Notes: generated by a model from the letters alone, not told the origin. 17,108 nt of DNA from CAZCTC01 sp964501335 (GCA_964501335.1 CAZCTC010000114.1:1-17108), one strand, 5' to 3'. Shown: positions 4,729-13,889, numbered from the stretch's first letter. Numbers and translations: made by a program.

Positions 4729-7554
4729 ATGACGCAACCAACGCAAATTTCCATCGAACTCTCGCCTGTGGATTACCTCTGGATGACCTGGCAGGAACAC
4801 ACCCCACTCAGCCGCCCTAAAATCAAACCGTTCAATCCCGAAACTGCAAGCGCTCTTCTTCACAAGGTTTACACCACGCACCCCGATATCCTTCCCAACT
4901 GGCGTCTGGCCCATATTGCGCCGGCCATCTCCACCGAAGAAGCCCATTTCTGGTTCTATGCCATGACCGAACTCCCGCGAAAAGACAATATGGAGTGGAA
5001 TGATCGAAAAAACTTCCTGGCCGGCTTCCCGACCCAAATCCTGGCTATGGATCTCACCGCTCCCCTCCCCCTCGATGAAATTCGGTACCGGCTCCTTCGT
5101 GCCCCCCATTACATTACCCCAGAATTCATCCTGCCTTTGTTCCATCTCTTACCGGTCGAACAACTGGTGGAATTGTTTTCGCATGCCCGGGCCTTCTCTG
5201 CCGAAAATTTGTCAAAAACAGAGCATTTCTCTTTCCGGTTCGGCATAACGGCGGAAACCCGCAATAAACTTCTCTTTACACTCATCACCGGCTTTCGGAC
5301 CCTCGTGCTCCCGTATCTTACGCCGGCTGAAGTGGCTCGACTGCGCGAACTGCTGGCCCCCTTATCGACCCCGGATCCCGCCGAAGAACAGGGCTATTAC
5401 CGTCTTGCGGCTCTCGTCGGCCGGCATGACGCCCTGCCCGCCCTGCTGCAAAATCAAAAAGCGCTCCTGAAATACCAGACCCCCCAGGAAATTGTCTTTG
5501 GACTGGAAAACAGCGAACGGATTATCTCGGAAATGCGCCGCCTCAATCTGCTTCTGGATACGCCGGAACAGATTCGCGCCTGGCTGGCTCTGACCGGCCT
5601 GGACGACCTGGATATGATTGTCCGCAGCCTCTTTTCCTTCTGCTCGATCGATCCCGACGGCAGCGAGTCTCCAGATTGGACCGCGAATGAACGAAAAAAA
5701 CTCAGTGAGGCAATCGCCCCGCACATCAAAGTTCTGGCCCTGGTCGAGGCCCCGGAAGCGGCCCGCCCCATGTTGGAACTCTACCTTCGCAGCCCCAATT
5801 CTATCCAACCGCGTCAATGGCTGCTCGCTCATCCGGAAGCTGCGGTCGTCGGACTGGCGCCGCTGGTCGGCACCCACGCCGGCCTCAGCTCCGCCGCTTT
5901 GGACTGGCTCCGCATCTTTTCCCGCAAGGGCTACCATGAGCTGATCCGGGCCCAACTCCCCACCCTTTCGCCGGTGGCCGCGGCCCAAATTACCGCCGAA
6001 ATCCTGGAAAACAGCGATGAAGCCATCCCGACTTTCGCTCCTGGAACCGTGCCGACCTGGCTGGCGGACAACCTGCCGGATGCCCAAACCGTCTCGGAAA
6101 AAAAGCCGGCCTGGATCGATCCGGTCATGTTGCCGCCCATCATCGCCAACGGCTGTCGGCTGGATCAGGCTCAAACAGAAGCGCTCCTGACCGCCTTGAA
6201 ATTGTCATCCTTCAATTCCGGGCACCCGCTTGTTGTCGGATTGAAAAAAGAGGCCCGCCGGGACACCTTGAGCAAATTTGTCTGGGAACTCTTTGCCCTG
6301 TGGCTCAAAGACAGCGCTCCTGCCACCGAGAAATGGGCCATGCAGTCTCTGGGCCTGTTCGGCGACGACAGCGTGGTCCTCAAATTGACGCCGATGATCC
6401 GCCGCTGGCCGGGCGAGAACCAGAACGACCGCGCCATCATGGGACTGGGATGTCTGAAAGCCATCGGCACCGATCTGGCACTGATGCAGATCAACAGCAT
6501 TGCCGAGAAAATCCCCTTCAAAGCGCTCAAAACGCGCGCCCGGTGGGCCATGGAAGCCATCGCCCAGGAACGCCGGCTCACCCGTACCGAACTGGAAGAC
6601 CGCATCGTCCCCGACTGTGAGCTGAACGAAAAGGGCAGTCGCATTTTCGACTTCGGCCCGCGGCAGTTCCAATTCGCGCTCGGTTCCGAACTCAAACCGA
6701 TGGTGCGCGACGGCGACGGCAATCTCAAAGCCGATCTACCCAGGCCCAACAGCAAAGACGATCCGGAAAAATCCGCCCAGGCCGTCGCCGACTGGAAACT
6801 GCTCAAAAAACAGATCCGGGAGATCGCCGGCGTTCAGGCGGTCCGCCTCGAACAGGCCATGATTGCCGAGCGCCGCTGGCATCCCGAAGAATTTCAGCTT
6901 CTCTTCGTCCGCCATCCGCTCATGGTCAATCTGGCCCGCATGCTCCTTTGGGGCGGTTATGGCCCGGACGGGCGGCTCGCCGCTACCTTCCGCATCACCG
7001 AAGATCAGACCTTCGCCGACATTCATGACGATCCGCTTATCCTGAGCGACGATTGGGACATCGGAATCGTCCATCCGCTGCACCTTGCCGCTGAACAAAA
7101 AAGCGCCTGGGGTGAACTCTTCAGCGATTACGAAATCCTCACCCCCTTCCCCCAACTCAGCCGTGAAATCTACACCGCTACGGCGGAAGAATTGCAAGGC
7201 AAAGAGATTACTCGCTGGGACAACATCCAGATTCCGGCCGTTGCGCTTATGGGAACTTTGGAACGATTGGGCTGGCAGCGGGGCCCGGTAGAGGATGCCG
7301 GCATTTTTTACACACATTTCCGCATTTTCCCCAGCGCCGGTCTCACGGCCGTCGCGGAATACAACGGCCTCCCCGTCGGTTCTGTCGGCAGTTGGGAAGA
7401 CCAGAAAATTGTCCGTTGCCTCTTCGTGAAAGGTCAGGATTCCCGCATCGGCCACAACTATAGTCAGCGCGCACTTCGCCTGAATGAGATCCCCTCCATG
7501 ATCCTCAGCGAAGTCCTGCGTGACCTGGACATCATTGCCGGTAAAGGGAAATAA
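4729..7554 (+). CDS. DUF4132 (MolR-like) domain protein, 941 aa
   Basis: The C-terminal third matches DUF4132 proteins as I know them. It has a conserved acidic/Arg segment RLEQAMIAERRWHPEEF, then FVRHPLMVNLARMLLWG, then ATFRITEDQTFAD, VHPLHLAAEQKSAWGELF and DYEILTPFPQLSREIY, and near the end PSMILSEVLRDLDIIAG. Residues about 520-610 look like HEAT/ARM-type helical repeats. The N-terminal 500 residues are mainly helical and have no WGR domain, which often accompanies this family. The family includes E. coli MolR/YehI-like proteins; its biochemical role is not established. The protein stops soon after RDLDIIAG, where many relatives continue a little further. It has its own strong ribosome-binding site and follows a 280-bp gap holding repeat copy 3, so it is probably a separate transcription unit from the ATPase. 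Soluble and presumably cytoplasmic. Confidence 0.8.
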   Translation: MTQPTQISIELSPVDYLWMTWQEHTPLSRPKIKPFNPETASALLHKVYTTHPDILPNWRLAHIAPAISTEEAHFWFYAMTELPRKDNMEWNDRKNFLAGFPTQILAMDLTAPLPLDEIRYRLLRAPHYITPEFILPLFHLLPVEQLVELFSHARAFSAENLSKTEHFSFRFGITAETRNKLLFTLITGFRTLVLPYLTPAEVARLRELLAPLSTPDPAEEQGYYRLAALVGRHDALPALLQNQKALLKYQTPQEIVFGLENSERIISEMRRLNLLLDTPEQIRAWLALTGLDDLDMIVRSLFSFCSIDPDGSESPDWTANERKKLSEAIAPHIKVLALVEAPEAARPMLELYLRSPNSIQPRQWLLAHPEAAVVGLAPLVGTHAGLSSAALDWLRIFSRKGYHELIRAQLPTLSPVAAAQITAEILENSDEAIPTFAPGTVPTWLADNLPDAQTVSEKKPAWIDPVMLPPIIANGCRLDQAQTEALLTALKLSSFNSGHPLVVGLKKEARRDTLSKFVWELFALWLKDSAPATEKWAMQSLGLFGDDSVVLKLTPMIRRWPGENQNDRAIMGLGCLKAIGTDLALMQINSIAEKIPFKALKTRARWAMEAIAQERRLTRTELEDRIVPDCELNEKGSRIFDFGPRQFQFALGSELKPMVRDGDGNLKADLPRPNSKDDPEKSAQAVADWKLLKKQIREIAGVQAVRLEQAMIAERRWHPEEFQLLFVRHPLMVNLARMLLWGGYGPDGRLAATFRITEDQTFADIHDDPLILSDDWDIGIVHPLHLAAEQKSAWGELFSDYEILTPFPQLSREIYTATAEELQGKEITRWDNIQIPAVALMGTLERLGWQRGPVEDAGIFYTHFRIFPSAGLTAVAEYNGLPVGSVGSWEDQKIVRCLFVKGQDSRIGHNYSQRALRLNEIPSMILSEVLRDLDIIAGKGK

Positions 7555-7568
7555 AAAATTGTTAGCGC

Positions 7569-7594
7569 AAGGGCGGCCCGATGTGGCCGCCCTT
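7569..7594. terminator. hairpin between convergent genes, likely terminator
   Basis: A perfect 10-bp GC-rich stem (AAGGGCGGCC / GGCCGCCCTT) has a 6-nt loop in the 47-bp gap between the DUF4132 gene and the convergent membrane-protein gene. Read on the minus strand it is followed after about 9 nt by a T-rich run (ATTTTTTA), so it should terminate the minus-strand operon. On the plus strand no T-run follows and termination would rely on the hairpin alone. Confidence 0.6.
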
Positions 7595-7601
7595 ACTACC
7601 C

Positions 7602-9167
7602 TCAATATCTGGATCTCTCTACCACCAGCCTCTGCCAGCGTTTAACCGTTAATTTGAGCAGCGTCCTCTCCGGCAAATTCAGGGATTCCACGTCTTCGGC
7701 CAGTTTATGGAGCATTGCAATGGCCGGGTCGAGCGCGCTCGCCTGCATGGCCGGGCTGTTTTCTTGCTGATGGCGTGCGACTTCCAGGGCCACATGGCCC
7801 AGGCCGCGCATCGCCTCTATCACCTGGGGGCGTAACAAAGGGGCTTCCAGCTCTTGCAGCTCGGATCCCAATTGCTGAAAAAGGGCCATTCCTTCGAGAT
7901 CCCAGACCTGAATCATCTTCGCCAATCGTTCCAGAGAAAGCGTAACTTCGTAACCGTACGGAAGATGGGAAATGCTATGCGCCGTCTCTTCCAGCAATTC
8001 CTGAGGCACGCCCGACGCGGCAATCGTCTCTTCATCCACCAAAACCAGTAACAATCGGGCCAGGGGCCCAATGTGGGGATCCAGATTCTCGCGGGAAATT
8101 TGGTTAAAGCTCCATGCAGGTTCTGTAAATATACGATTATTCCAACCCGTCTCAGCAAGAAAGACATCACCAACCTGGCTTAACCATACCTTTTGAACTG
8201 AAAGATAATTTTGAAAATCCTCCTGCTCAATCGGTTCCACAATATATTCACCCAACTCAGTCCTGGCCAGTATCGGGTAAAACTGCGACAGGGGATCGAT
8301 CGATCGGCTCCAATCCTGCGTCAAAAGCCCTACCACCGTTCCGCGTTGAAATGGATTGCGCAAGATCTCTCGCATCGCCCTCCGCCACTGAACGATATCC
8401 CGTGCCGACAGCGCCCTCAGCCATCGCTCCGCCCCGGGAAACGGCAACACAGCCAGTTCATCCTCCATCATGGGATGACGAACGGATAATCCTTGCGGGA
8501 AAATGGCCCATCCCAACGCCGGCCAGAACTGAAAAAGGTAAAAAGGCAGCCGTAAGGCACCGGCCACGACGGCCACCCCCATTGTAAGGCCCATCGCCAC
8601 CCCAAACGCCAGGCCAAACATCATCCCCGCCGCCACGCCCGCCGCCACGCCCGCGGTCGTCCCAAACGCCGTAGCAAACGCCAGGCCAAACAGCACCCCG
8701 GCTGTCACGCTCAAGGCCGCGCCGCCCGCCGTGCCCATCGCCATCCCAAACAGCACCCCAAACGTCACGCCAAAGGTTACACCCCACGCCACGCTCCTCG
8801 TTGCGCCGAGCCTTGCACCGGCCCCCACGCCCATCGCCATGCCCACCATCACACTAAAGGCCCACGCGCCCCATCGAATTTCAGTTCCCTGAATCCAGGA
8901 CAGCGCGCCCACAAGCAAAAGCGACAACAGGAGGGTAATAAAAGAGGCCATCCCAAGCAAATTTCGATAGGCCGGCAGGTGCAAGGATTGTTCCAATGCG
9001 GTCAAACCCCTTTCCCTGTATAACTCAGGGTCTGCGTCCCAGAGATAATGTTTGAACCGCGAGGGCTTGAAAAAGATCCAATCCAGCAGCATAAGGTAAT
9101 GCGACGGATTTAGAGGATTCAATACCTGGGGTAACGGAGATCCTATATAACGTGGATAAGTCGGCAT
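7602..9167 (-). CDS. membrane protein with Gly-tetrad transmembrane repeats (521 aa)
   Basis: Residues 1-68 are polar. A clear membrane helix lies at about 70-92 (ASFITLLLSLLLVGALSW). After a short loop the region 100-205 is hydrophobic and glycine-rich: residues 129-200 read as about 18 successive four-residue units of the type Gly-hydrophobic-Ala/Thr-Phe/Met/Ala. Small residues every fourth position make GxxxG-like faces that pack membrane helices tightly. The remaining 300 residues (about 215-521) are soluble and helical, without an ATPase motif. Similar Gly-tetrad membrane stretches occur, from memory, in large multidomain proteins of Chloroflexota and cyanobacteria, but I cannot name a family. 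It starts 23 bp after the DJ-1 lipoprotein gene and is probably co-transcribed with it. AGGA lies 9 nt before the ATG. Confidence 0.8.
   Translation of the reverse strand: MPTYPRYIGSPLPQVLNPLNPSHYLMLLDWIFFKPSRFKHYLWDADPELYRERGLTALEQSLHLPAYRNLLGMASFITLLLSLLLVGALSWIQGTEIRWGAWAFSVMVGMAMGVGAGARLGATRSVAWGVTFGVTFGVLFGMAMGTAGGAALSVTAGVLFGLAFATAFGTTAGVAAGVAAGMMFGLAFGVAMGLTMGVAVVAGALRLPFYLFQFWPALGWAIFPQGLSVRHPMMEDELAVLPFPGAERWLRALSARDIVQWRRAMREILRNPFQRGTVVGLLTQDWSRSIDPLSQFYPILARTELGEYIVEPIEQEDFQNYLSVQKVWLSQVGDVFLAETGWNNRIFTEPAWSFNQISRENLDPHIGPLARLLLVLVDEETIAASGVPQELLEETAHSISHLPYGYEVTLSLERLAKMIQVWDLEGMALFQQLGSELQELEAPLLRPQVIEAMRGLGHVALEVARHQQENSPAMQASALDPAIAMLHKLAEDVESLNLPERTLLKLTVKRWQRLVVERSRY
8568..8783 (-). 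repeat. 12-bp period coding repeat (Gly tetrads)
   Basis: The DNA encoding the glycine tetrads has a 12-bp period over about 216 bp. An 18-nt block, CAAACGCCAGGCCAAACA, occurs exactly at 8603-8620 and 8675-8692, 72 bp (six units) apart. This suggests growth by slippage or unequal recombination. Confidence 0.75.
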
Positions 9168-9190
9168 AACAGCGTTCCTGAAATTTTTTT

Positions 9191-10663
9191 CTAATGGAGT
9201 TCTCTTAAGGCCGCTACCAGAGCTTCCCCAAAAGCCTGAGAGGCGCCAGGACCATTGGCCGTGATGATAAAACCGTCGCGTTCAACGGTTGCTTCGGTGT
9301 CGGTAGCACCTTCTCGCTCCAGGAGTGAGGGCGGCAGGGAAGAGGTAGCGCGTTTTCCTTGAAGTACGCCGGCCCGGGCCAGTGTGATCGGCGCGACGCA
9401 AATTGCACCCAACACCTTGTTTTGAGCCGCGGCCTCTTGGGCTATCCGCATCGCGTCTGCGTTGTCCATTTCGTACCCTTCCCCCCCCACAAAAATAATC
9501 GCGGTGTAATCGGCCGTGTTGACCTCGCTTAGCAACAGATCGGGCCGCACATATTTCCCTCCCGCGCTGCGCACCCGATCCAGAGTCGAGGAAGCCACGC
9601 TGATGACAATCCCATCCGCTTTCAACAGCGCGTAGGGAATATTATATTCCTTGTCTGCGAACTGATCAAAGATCACCATCAGGGCCCGCTTAACAGTGGG
9701 ATCGAGTGTGGGACTGGGAGTAACCGGAGATAAGGTGACGGGTTTCTGAGTGGAATTTAATTTCTGGATAATTTCGGTGCTTACCCAATAGATATCTTGT
9801 TGGTCGGTATAAAATAAGTAGTTGCCGTCCGGCGAGATGGAAGCAATAGCCGCGCTCTCCGGTATCCCCTGGGTCGTCAAAGACTGAGCCGCTCCCCAGG
9901 TATCATCAGCCAGGCGAAATCTAACCCGCAAGTTTCCATCCCCATTATCGTAAACCAGATAACTGCCGTCGGGCGCAATCGCCGGATGGACTCCGCTCGT
10001 GAGGCGTTCAAAATCGGCAAACAATCCATCAACAAGCTTAACGCGGTTGAGGCTGGGAGCCCCATTTGTCGCGAACCCGGTAACATAAAGTTGTCCATTT
10101 TGATCCGAACTGACCGCCATGCCGTCACCCACATAACGGGGAGCCGACCATCCCTCAGCAGTTCTATCCGTGGCCCAAATGCTGTTAGCGTCTGGATCGC
10201 TCTCATTTTCGGAGGGACGCGGATGAGTCCAGCCAAAGTACAGAGTTTGATTATCTGCGGTCACATGGGGTTCATTGGCGTTATAACCGGCCGAAAAAAC
10301 TACCGGAGCCGGTTCAGTCCAGAAGCCATTGACCTGATGCATTTCATAGATATTCTGATCCTTACTATCGTTCATTCTGCGCGTAAAATAAAACTCGGTG
10401 CCGTCTGCTGAAAATGTGCCCCCATAATCAACGGCCGCCGGGATTGAAACCAGGCCGGGAGCAAAAACTTGCGGCGTTACTCCGGGCAGCGCTTGTCCCA
10501 GATAAATACCCTTGATATCAGCCGTAGGAACGGGTGGAATTGGAGTGGCCGAAAGGGGAGTGTTGGTTGCAGAGAACAGAGTCGGGGTTACGGAAGAAGT
10601 ACAACCGGTGAGCCCACATACCAGGATAAACAACACCAGAACCAGACGATAATTCGTGGACAT
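9191..10663 (-). CDS. lipoprotein: PD40-type beta-propeller fused to DJ-1/PfpI domain (490 aa)
   Basis: The ATG at 10663 has AAGGAG 6 nt upstream; an ATG at 10714 would precede the signal peptide by 17 unlikely residues. Residues 1-21 are a lipoprotein signal with lipobox LTGC (Cys21), then a Thr/Pro-rich linker. Residues about 60-305 contain repeated 'SADGTEFYFTRR', 'TADNQTLYFGW', 'APDGSYLVYDN' and 'SPDGNYLFYTD' motifs typical of TolB/PD40 propeller blades. After another Pro/Thr linker, residues 325-490 are a DJ-1/PfpI domain. Its nucleophile elbow GAICVAP has Cys422, and the partner acid is Glu339 (in KEYNIP), aligning with human DJ-1 Cys106 and Glu18. NGPGASQAF near the end also matches DJ-1. 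DJ-1 proteins are usually cytoplasmic, acting as glyoxalase, deglycase-like or stress proteins; here the domain should be outside the membrane. First gene of a probable operon with the membrane protein. Confidence 0.85.
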   Translation of the reverse strand: MSTNYRLVLVLFILVCGLTGCTSSVTPTLFSATNTPLSATPIPPVPTADIKGIYLGQALPGVTPQVFAPGLVSIPAAVDYGGTFSADGTEFYFTRRMNDSKDQNIYEMHQVNGFWTEPAPVVFSAGYNANEPHVTADNQTLYFGWTHPRPSENESDPDANSIWATDRTAEGWSAPRYVGDGMAVSSDQNGQLYVTGFATNGAPSLNRVKLVDGLFADFERLTSGVHPAIAPDGSYLVYDNGDGNLRVRFRLADDTWGAAQSLTTQGIPESAAIASISPDGNYLFYTDQQDIYWVSTEIIQKLNSTQKPVTLSPVTPSPTLDPTVKRALMVIFDQFADKEYNIPYALLKADGIVISVASSTLDRVRSAGGKYVRPDLLLSEVNTADYTAIIFVGGEGYEMDNADAMRIAQEAAAQNKVLGAICVAPITLARAGVLQGKRATSSLPPSLLEREGATDTEATVERDGFIITANGPGASQAFGEALVAALRELH

Positions 10664-10669
10664 GAACGG

Positions 10670-10675
10670 CTCCTT
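10670..10675 (-). promoter_or_regulatory. ribosome binding site deciding the start at 10663
   Basis: AAGGAG on the minus strand, 6 nt from the ATG at 10663 and directly followed by a standard lipoprotein signal peptide. Confidence 0.8.
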
Positions 10676-10691
10676 GATCTTTAGATTCTCT

Positions 10692-10719
10692 AGTATAAAA
10701 GATAAACTTCCCATGTCTA
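10692..10719 (-). promoter_or_regulatory. promoter of the lipoprotein/membrane-protein operon
   Basis: On the minus strand, -35 TAGACA (10719-10714) and -10 TATACT (10697-10692) are 16 nt apart, each one base from consensus. Transcription would start near 10685, giving a leader of about 22 nt that just includes the ribosome-binding site. Confidence 0.55.
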
Positions 10720-10833
10720 TCCAACCGGGGGAGAATTTATGGCTTAATTAATATGGCTGATTCTGGGATGGTTCATTTTCAGGATCTTGAATAACGAACT
10801 TGATTTATTGAGGCTATTACTTGAATTGTGTAG

Positions 10834-10852
10834 TATAATGTGCAATATGCAC
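10834..10852 (+). promoter_or_regulatory. candidate -10 element with adjacent small palindrome
   Basis: A perfect TATAAT (10834-10839) is followed at once by GTGCAATATGCAC (10840-10852), whose arms GTGCA/TGCAC are complementary. No good -35 lies 16-18 nt upstream; TTGAGG at 10808 is 20 nt away. If this is the promoter of the beta-helix gene at 10925, the leader is about 80 nt, and the palindrome at the start of transcription could bind a regulator. Weakly supported. Confidence 0.35.
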
Positions 10853-10912
10853 GTATTAAGAAACCAAGATCGAATGCGATGCAATATTTATAGAATCAAT
10901 TCCATCATTCTC

Positions 10913-10919
10913 GAGGAGA
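10913..10919 (+). promoter_or_regulatory. ribosome binding site deciding the start at 10925
   Basis: GAGGAGA lies 5 nt before the ATG at 10925. The frame stays open back to 10787, but the upstream codons have no such site and would bury the signal peptide. Confidence 0.8.
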
Positions 10920-10924
10920 TTACC

Positions 10925-13858
10925 ATGAACAACCTGCGTCTCTTGTGGTCGATCCTGATTGTTTTCACTCTGATCCGGGTTCCGGTCATCCGGGCGGAAA
11001 GCAACACCGTTCCCCAGGCCTCCGCGACCACTCTGATCTATGTAGACAAAGATGCCGCCGGCGCCAACAACGGCAACTCGTGGGCCGATGCCTACACCAC
11101 CCTCCAGCCGGCTCTGGATTGGACCAACGGCCACAGCTCGATGGATTTCGAAATCTGGGTCGCGGAAGGCACCTACTATCCCGATGAAGGGTCCGGACAT
11201 GTCAACAACGCCGTCACCGAAACCTTCCGTATTTCCCGGGATAATGTCCAGCTCTACGGCGGTTTTGCCGCCACCGAGACCCTGCGCACCCAACGCAATT
11301 GGGCCACCCATCCCGTCACCTTGAGCGGCGACCTGAAACAAGACGGACCTTACGACAGCGGAAATGCCTATCACGTCTTTTACCTCGACGGCATCACCCA
11401 TGAACCGCTGACGGAAACTACCGTTATCGACGGCTTTATCGTCACCATCGGATCGGCCTCCGGCAGCACCACCCTCGATCAGAACGGCGGCGGCCTTTAT
11501 TGTGCCGGCAACGGCAGCGGGAAAGCGTGCAGCCCGACCCTGAGCAATCTTACCTTCAAACAAAACTTTGGAACCAACGGGGGAGCCCTCTATAACAACG
11601 GTTCCGGCTCCGGCAACAGCAGCCCGGTCCTGACCAATGTCACCATCACCGATCAGATCGTCACGAATAGCGGCGGCGGGATCTATAACGATGCCGGAAA
11701 CGGCGGCCTCAGCAGTCCCACGCTGAACAATGTCACCTTCATCAATAATTCCGCCGGCAGCGGCGGCGGCATGTTCAATACCAGCAGCAACGGAGGCGTC
11801 AGCAGTCCCCTCCTGAACGACATCCTCTTCAAAAACAACGCGAGCAATTGCGGCAGCGGCCTGCTCAACGAAAGCCAAACCAACGGCCTCAACAACCCGG
11901 TGCTTACCCGGGTCACATTCATCGGCAATAAAATCGCCGCCGGCAGTACAACCTGTGCCGACAACATGATGGCCATCGGCGCCGGATTTTACAACTACAG
12001 CAACGGGGGCACCAGCAATCCCACGTTGACCGACGTTGCCTTTATCGGCAATGATTCTGCCAATAGCGGCGGCGGCATGGCCAACCATAGCCAGAACAAC
12101 GGCGTCAGCAACCCCACCCTGACCAACGTGACTTTCAGCGCCAACAAAAGCAACAGTGGGGGTGGGATGATCAATATGACCCGAAGCGGCGGTACAGGCA
12201 GCCCAACCCTGATCAATACGATTTTCATGGGAAACTGGTCTGAGGCGGGCGGCGGAATGTTCAATGCCGGCTATGCTCCCAGCATCAATGCCCCTACCCT
12301 GATCAACGCGACATTCAGCGGCAATAAGGCTCAACAACAGGGCGGAGCCTTGTTTAATTTCAATGAAACAGCCTCCAGCAATTCCGGCATCACACTGACC
12401 AACAGCATTCTCTGGGGCAACGTAGCCGCGCTGGGATCTCAGATCTACAACTACAACGCCGTCACCACGATCAGCAACAGCGATATCGAGGGCGGCTATG
12501 CCGGCACGGCCAATATCGACATCGATCCCCAATTCATCAATCCCATCACCGCCACTGCCGCCCCTACCACCACCGGAAATTATCGCCTGAATGGCAACTC
12601 CCCGGCCATCGACGCCGGCAACAACGCCAGCGTCACGGTCGCCACCGACCTGGATGGGCACCCCCGGATCGTCGGCACCGGGGTCGATATGGGCGCCTAT
12701 GAATTCGTATCCACCCTGACTGTCCATCAAGGAGGCCATGGCGCCGGTCATATCACCAGCGAACCGGCTGGAATCGACTGCGGCATCACCTGCACGGCCG
12801 ATTTTGATTCCAATGCTGTGATCACGCTGACAGCCACGCCGCTGATCAGCTCGACCTTTGTCGGCTGGAGCGGTGCTGCCAACAATACCTCCAATCCAAT
12901 TACGTTCCAGATCACAGGAACTCAGGAGCTGACAGCCACCTTTGATCTCAAAGCCTTCATCATCACCCCCACCGCCGGTTTACACGGCCGGATTCTCCCC
13001 ACCACCCCACAAACGGTAGCCTACGGCAATGATGCAGCCTTCGCCATCCTTGCCGATCCAGGCTATGTGATCGTGGACGTAGGCGTCGACGGCCTCTCGG
13101 TCGGCAACAACGGCCACTACACCTTCACTAACGTCACGGCAGACCATACCTTGACGGCAACCTTCACCACCATCCATCTGACACTCACCGCCACCCCCAC
13201 CACCCTGCTCGCCAACGGGATCGCCACATCGGTACTGACCCTCGCGGCCACCGATCAAAACGGTCAGGGGGCTCCCCTGGCCGGAAAGATCGCCACCCTC
13301 ACCTGGAACAAAAGCAACACCCCGGCGCCGGTAACCGTGACTCTGGGCGCCGACGGCACCGCCCAATGGATCTATACGGCCGGCACCGGGATCGGAAACG
13401 ATATCATCACGGCAACCCTGACGGAATCGCAATACACCTACGTCTCTACCACCACCCTGCACCTGGTCGCCCCATCGCTGAACGGACAATTGAGCGGCCA
13501 GATGCGCGGCAATACCATCACTTACATTTTCACCGTCACCAACACCGATCAGGTCAATCCCCAGCTCAATACCGTCATGAGCGGCAGCATTCCCGCCGGC
13601 ACGACCCTGATCTGGGCCTCCACCCTGTTGACCTCGCCCATCGGCGGCGATTACGGGCAGGGCTATGTCCAGAGCTCGGTCATTCCCACCATTGCTCCCG
13701 GCAGCAGCCTGCAACTCAGCTGGACAGTAAGCCGATCGAATACGCTCACCATGATTGAAACCCAGGCCCACGCTCAAAGCAACAATAACAACCTGCGGAT
13801 TGTGGCGCGCACCAACATCCACCACGTCATGCTCCCGATCGTTGTCCGCAAAGGATAA
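10925..13858 (+). CDS. secreted beta-helix protein with choice-of-anchor Q module (977 aa)
   Basis: A signal peptide (residues 1-24, cut near IRA/ES) is followed by YVDKDAAGANNGNSWADAYTT, the usual start of large secreted right-handed beta-helix proteins. Residues about 185-520 contain repeated rungs of roughly 30 residues, each with 'NVTFxxNxxxxGGGMxN'. Residues 525-593 form a choice-of-anchor Q end cap (IDPQF, SPAIDAGNN, DLDGHPR, VDMGAYEF). Then come two InlB-B/'bacterial repeat' domains (about 596-747, with FVGWSG and LTATF), an invasin-like Ig domain (about 748-860), and a C-terminal domain of DUF11-like build ending in VMLPIVVRKG. No LPXTG motif or C-terminal membrane helix is present. 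It is probably a surface or secreted adhesin or glycan-interacting protein; no catalytic residues can be assigned. The convergent gene at 14047-17067 is a paralogue with the same domain order. Confidence 0.85.
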   Translation: MNNLRLLWSILIVFTLIRVPVIRAESNTVPQASATTLIYVDKDAAGANNGNSWADAYTTLQPALDWTNGHSSMDFEIWVAEGTYYPDEGSGHVNNAVTETFRISRDNVQLYGGFAATETLRTQRNWATHPVTLSGDLKQDGPYDSGNAYHVFYLDGITHEPLTETTVIDGFIVTIGSASGSTTLDQNGGGLYCAGNGSGKACSPTLSNLTFKQNFGTNGGALYNNGSGSGNSSPVLTNVTITDQIVTNSGGGIYNDAGNGGLSSPTLNNVTFINNSAGSGGGMFNTSSNGGVSSPLLNDILFKNNASNCGSGLLNESQTNGLNNPVLTRVTFIGNKIAAGSTTCADNMMAIGAGFYNYSNGGTSNPTLTDVAFIGNDSANSGGGMANHSQNNGVSNPTLTNVTFSANKSNSGGGMINMTRSGGTGSPTLINTIFMGNWSEAGGGMFNAGYAPSINAPTLINATFSGNKAQQQGGALFNFNETASSNSGITLTNSILWGNVAALGSQIYNYNAVTTISNSDIEGGYAGTANIDIDPQFINPITATAAPTTTGNYRLNGNSPAIDAGNNASVTVATDLDGHPRIVGTGVDMGAYEFVSTLTVHQGGHGAGHITSEPAGIDCGITCTADFDSNAVITLTATPLISSTFVGWSGAANNTSNPITFQITGTQELTATFDLKAFIITPTAGLHGRILPTTPQTVAYGNDAAFAILADPGYVIVDVGVDGLSVGNNGHYTFTNVTADHTLTATFTTIHLTLTATPTTLLANGIATSVLTLAATDQNGQGAPLAGKIATLTWNKSNTPAPVTVTLGADGTAQWIYTAGTGIGNDIITATLTESQYTYVSTTTLHLVAPSLNGQLSGQMRGNTITYIFTVTNTDQVNPQLNTVMSGSIPAGTTLIWASTLLTSPIGGDYGQGYVQSSVIPTIAPGSSLQLSWTVSRSNTLTMIETQAHAQSNNNNLRIVARTNIHHVMLPIVVRKG

Positions 13859-13889
13859 AGCGAAAGCCGGCCTCTTAGGGAGGTTTTTT

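Noticed and set aside
10787..10924. Upstream extension of the beta-helix gene to 10787
   Set aside because: The region is AT-rich with a non-coding look, contains the candidate -10, and the signal peptide with a strong ribosome-binding site begins at 10925.
11500..12420. CRISPR-like or tandem-repeat array suggested by recurring GGCGGCGG-AAC blocks
   Set aside because: The recurrence follows the reading frame and encodes beta-helix rungs (GGGM.N); spacing is variable and there is no conserved repeat of CRISPR length.
10856..12751. Minus-strand open frame of about 630 codons opposite the first beta-helix gene
   Set aside because: Low-complexity Gly/Ala/Asp/Val translation, created by the repetitive rung codons on the other strand; no start signals.
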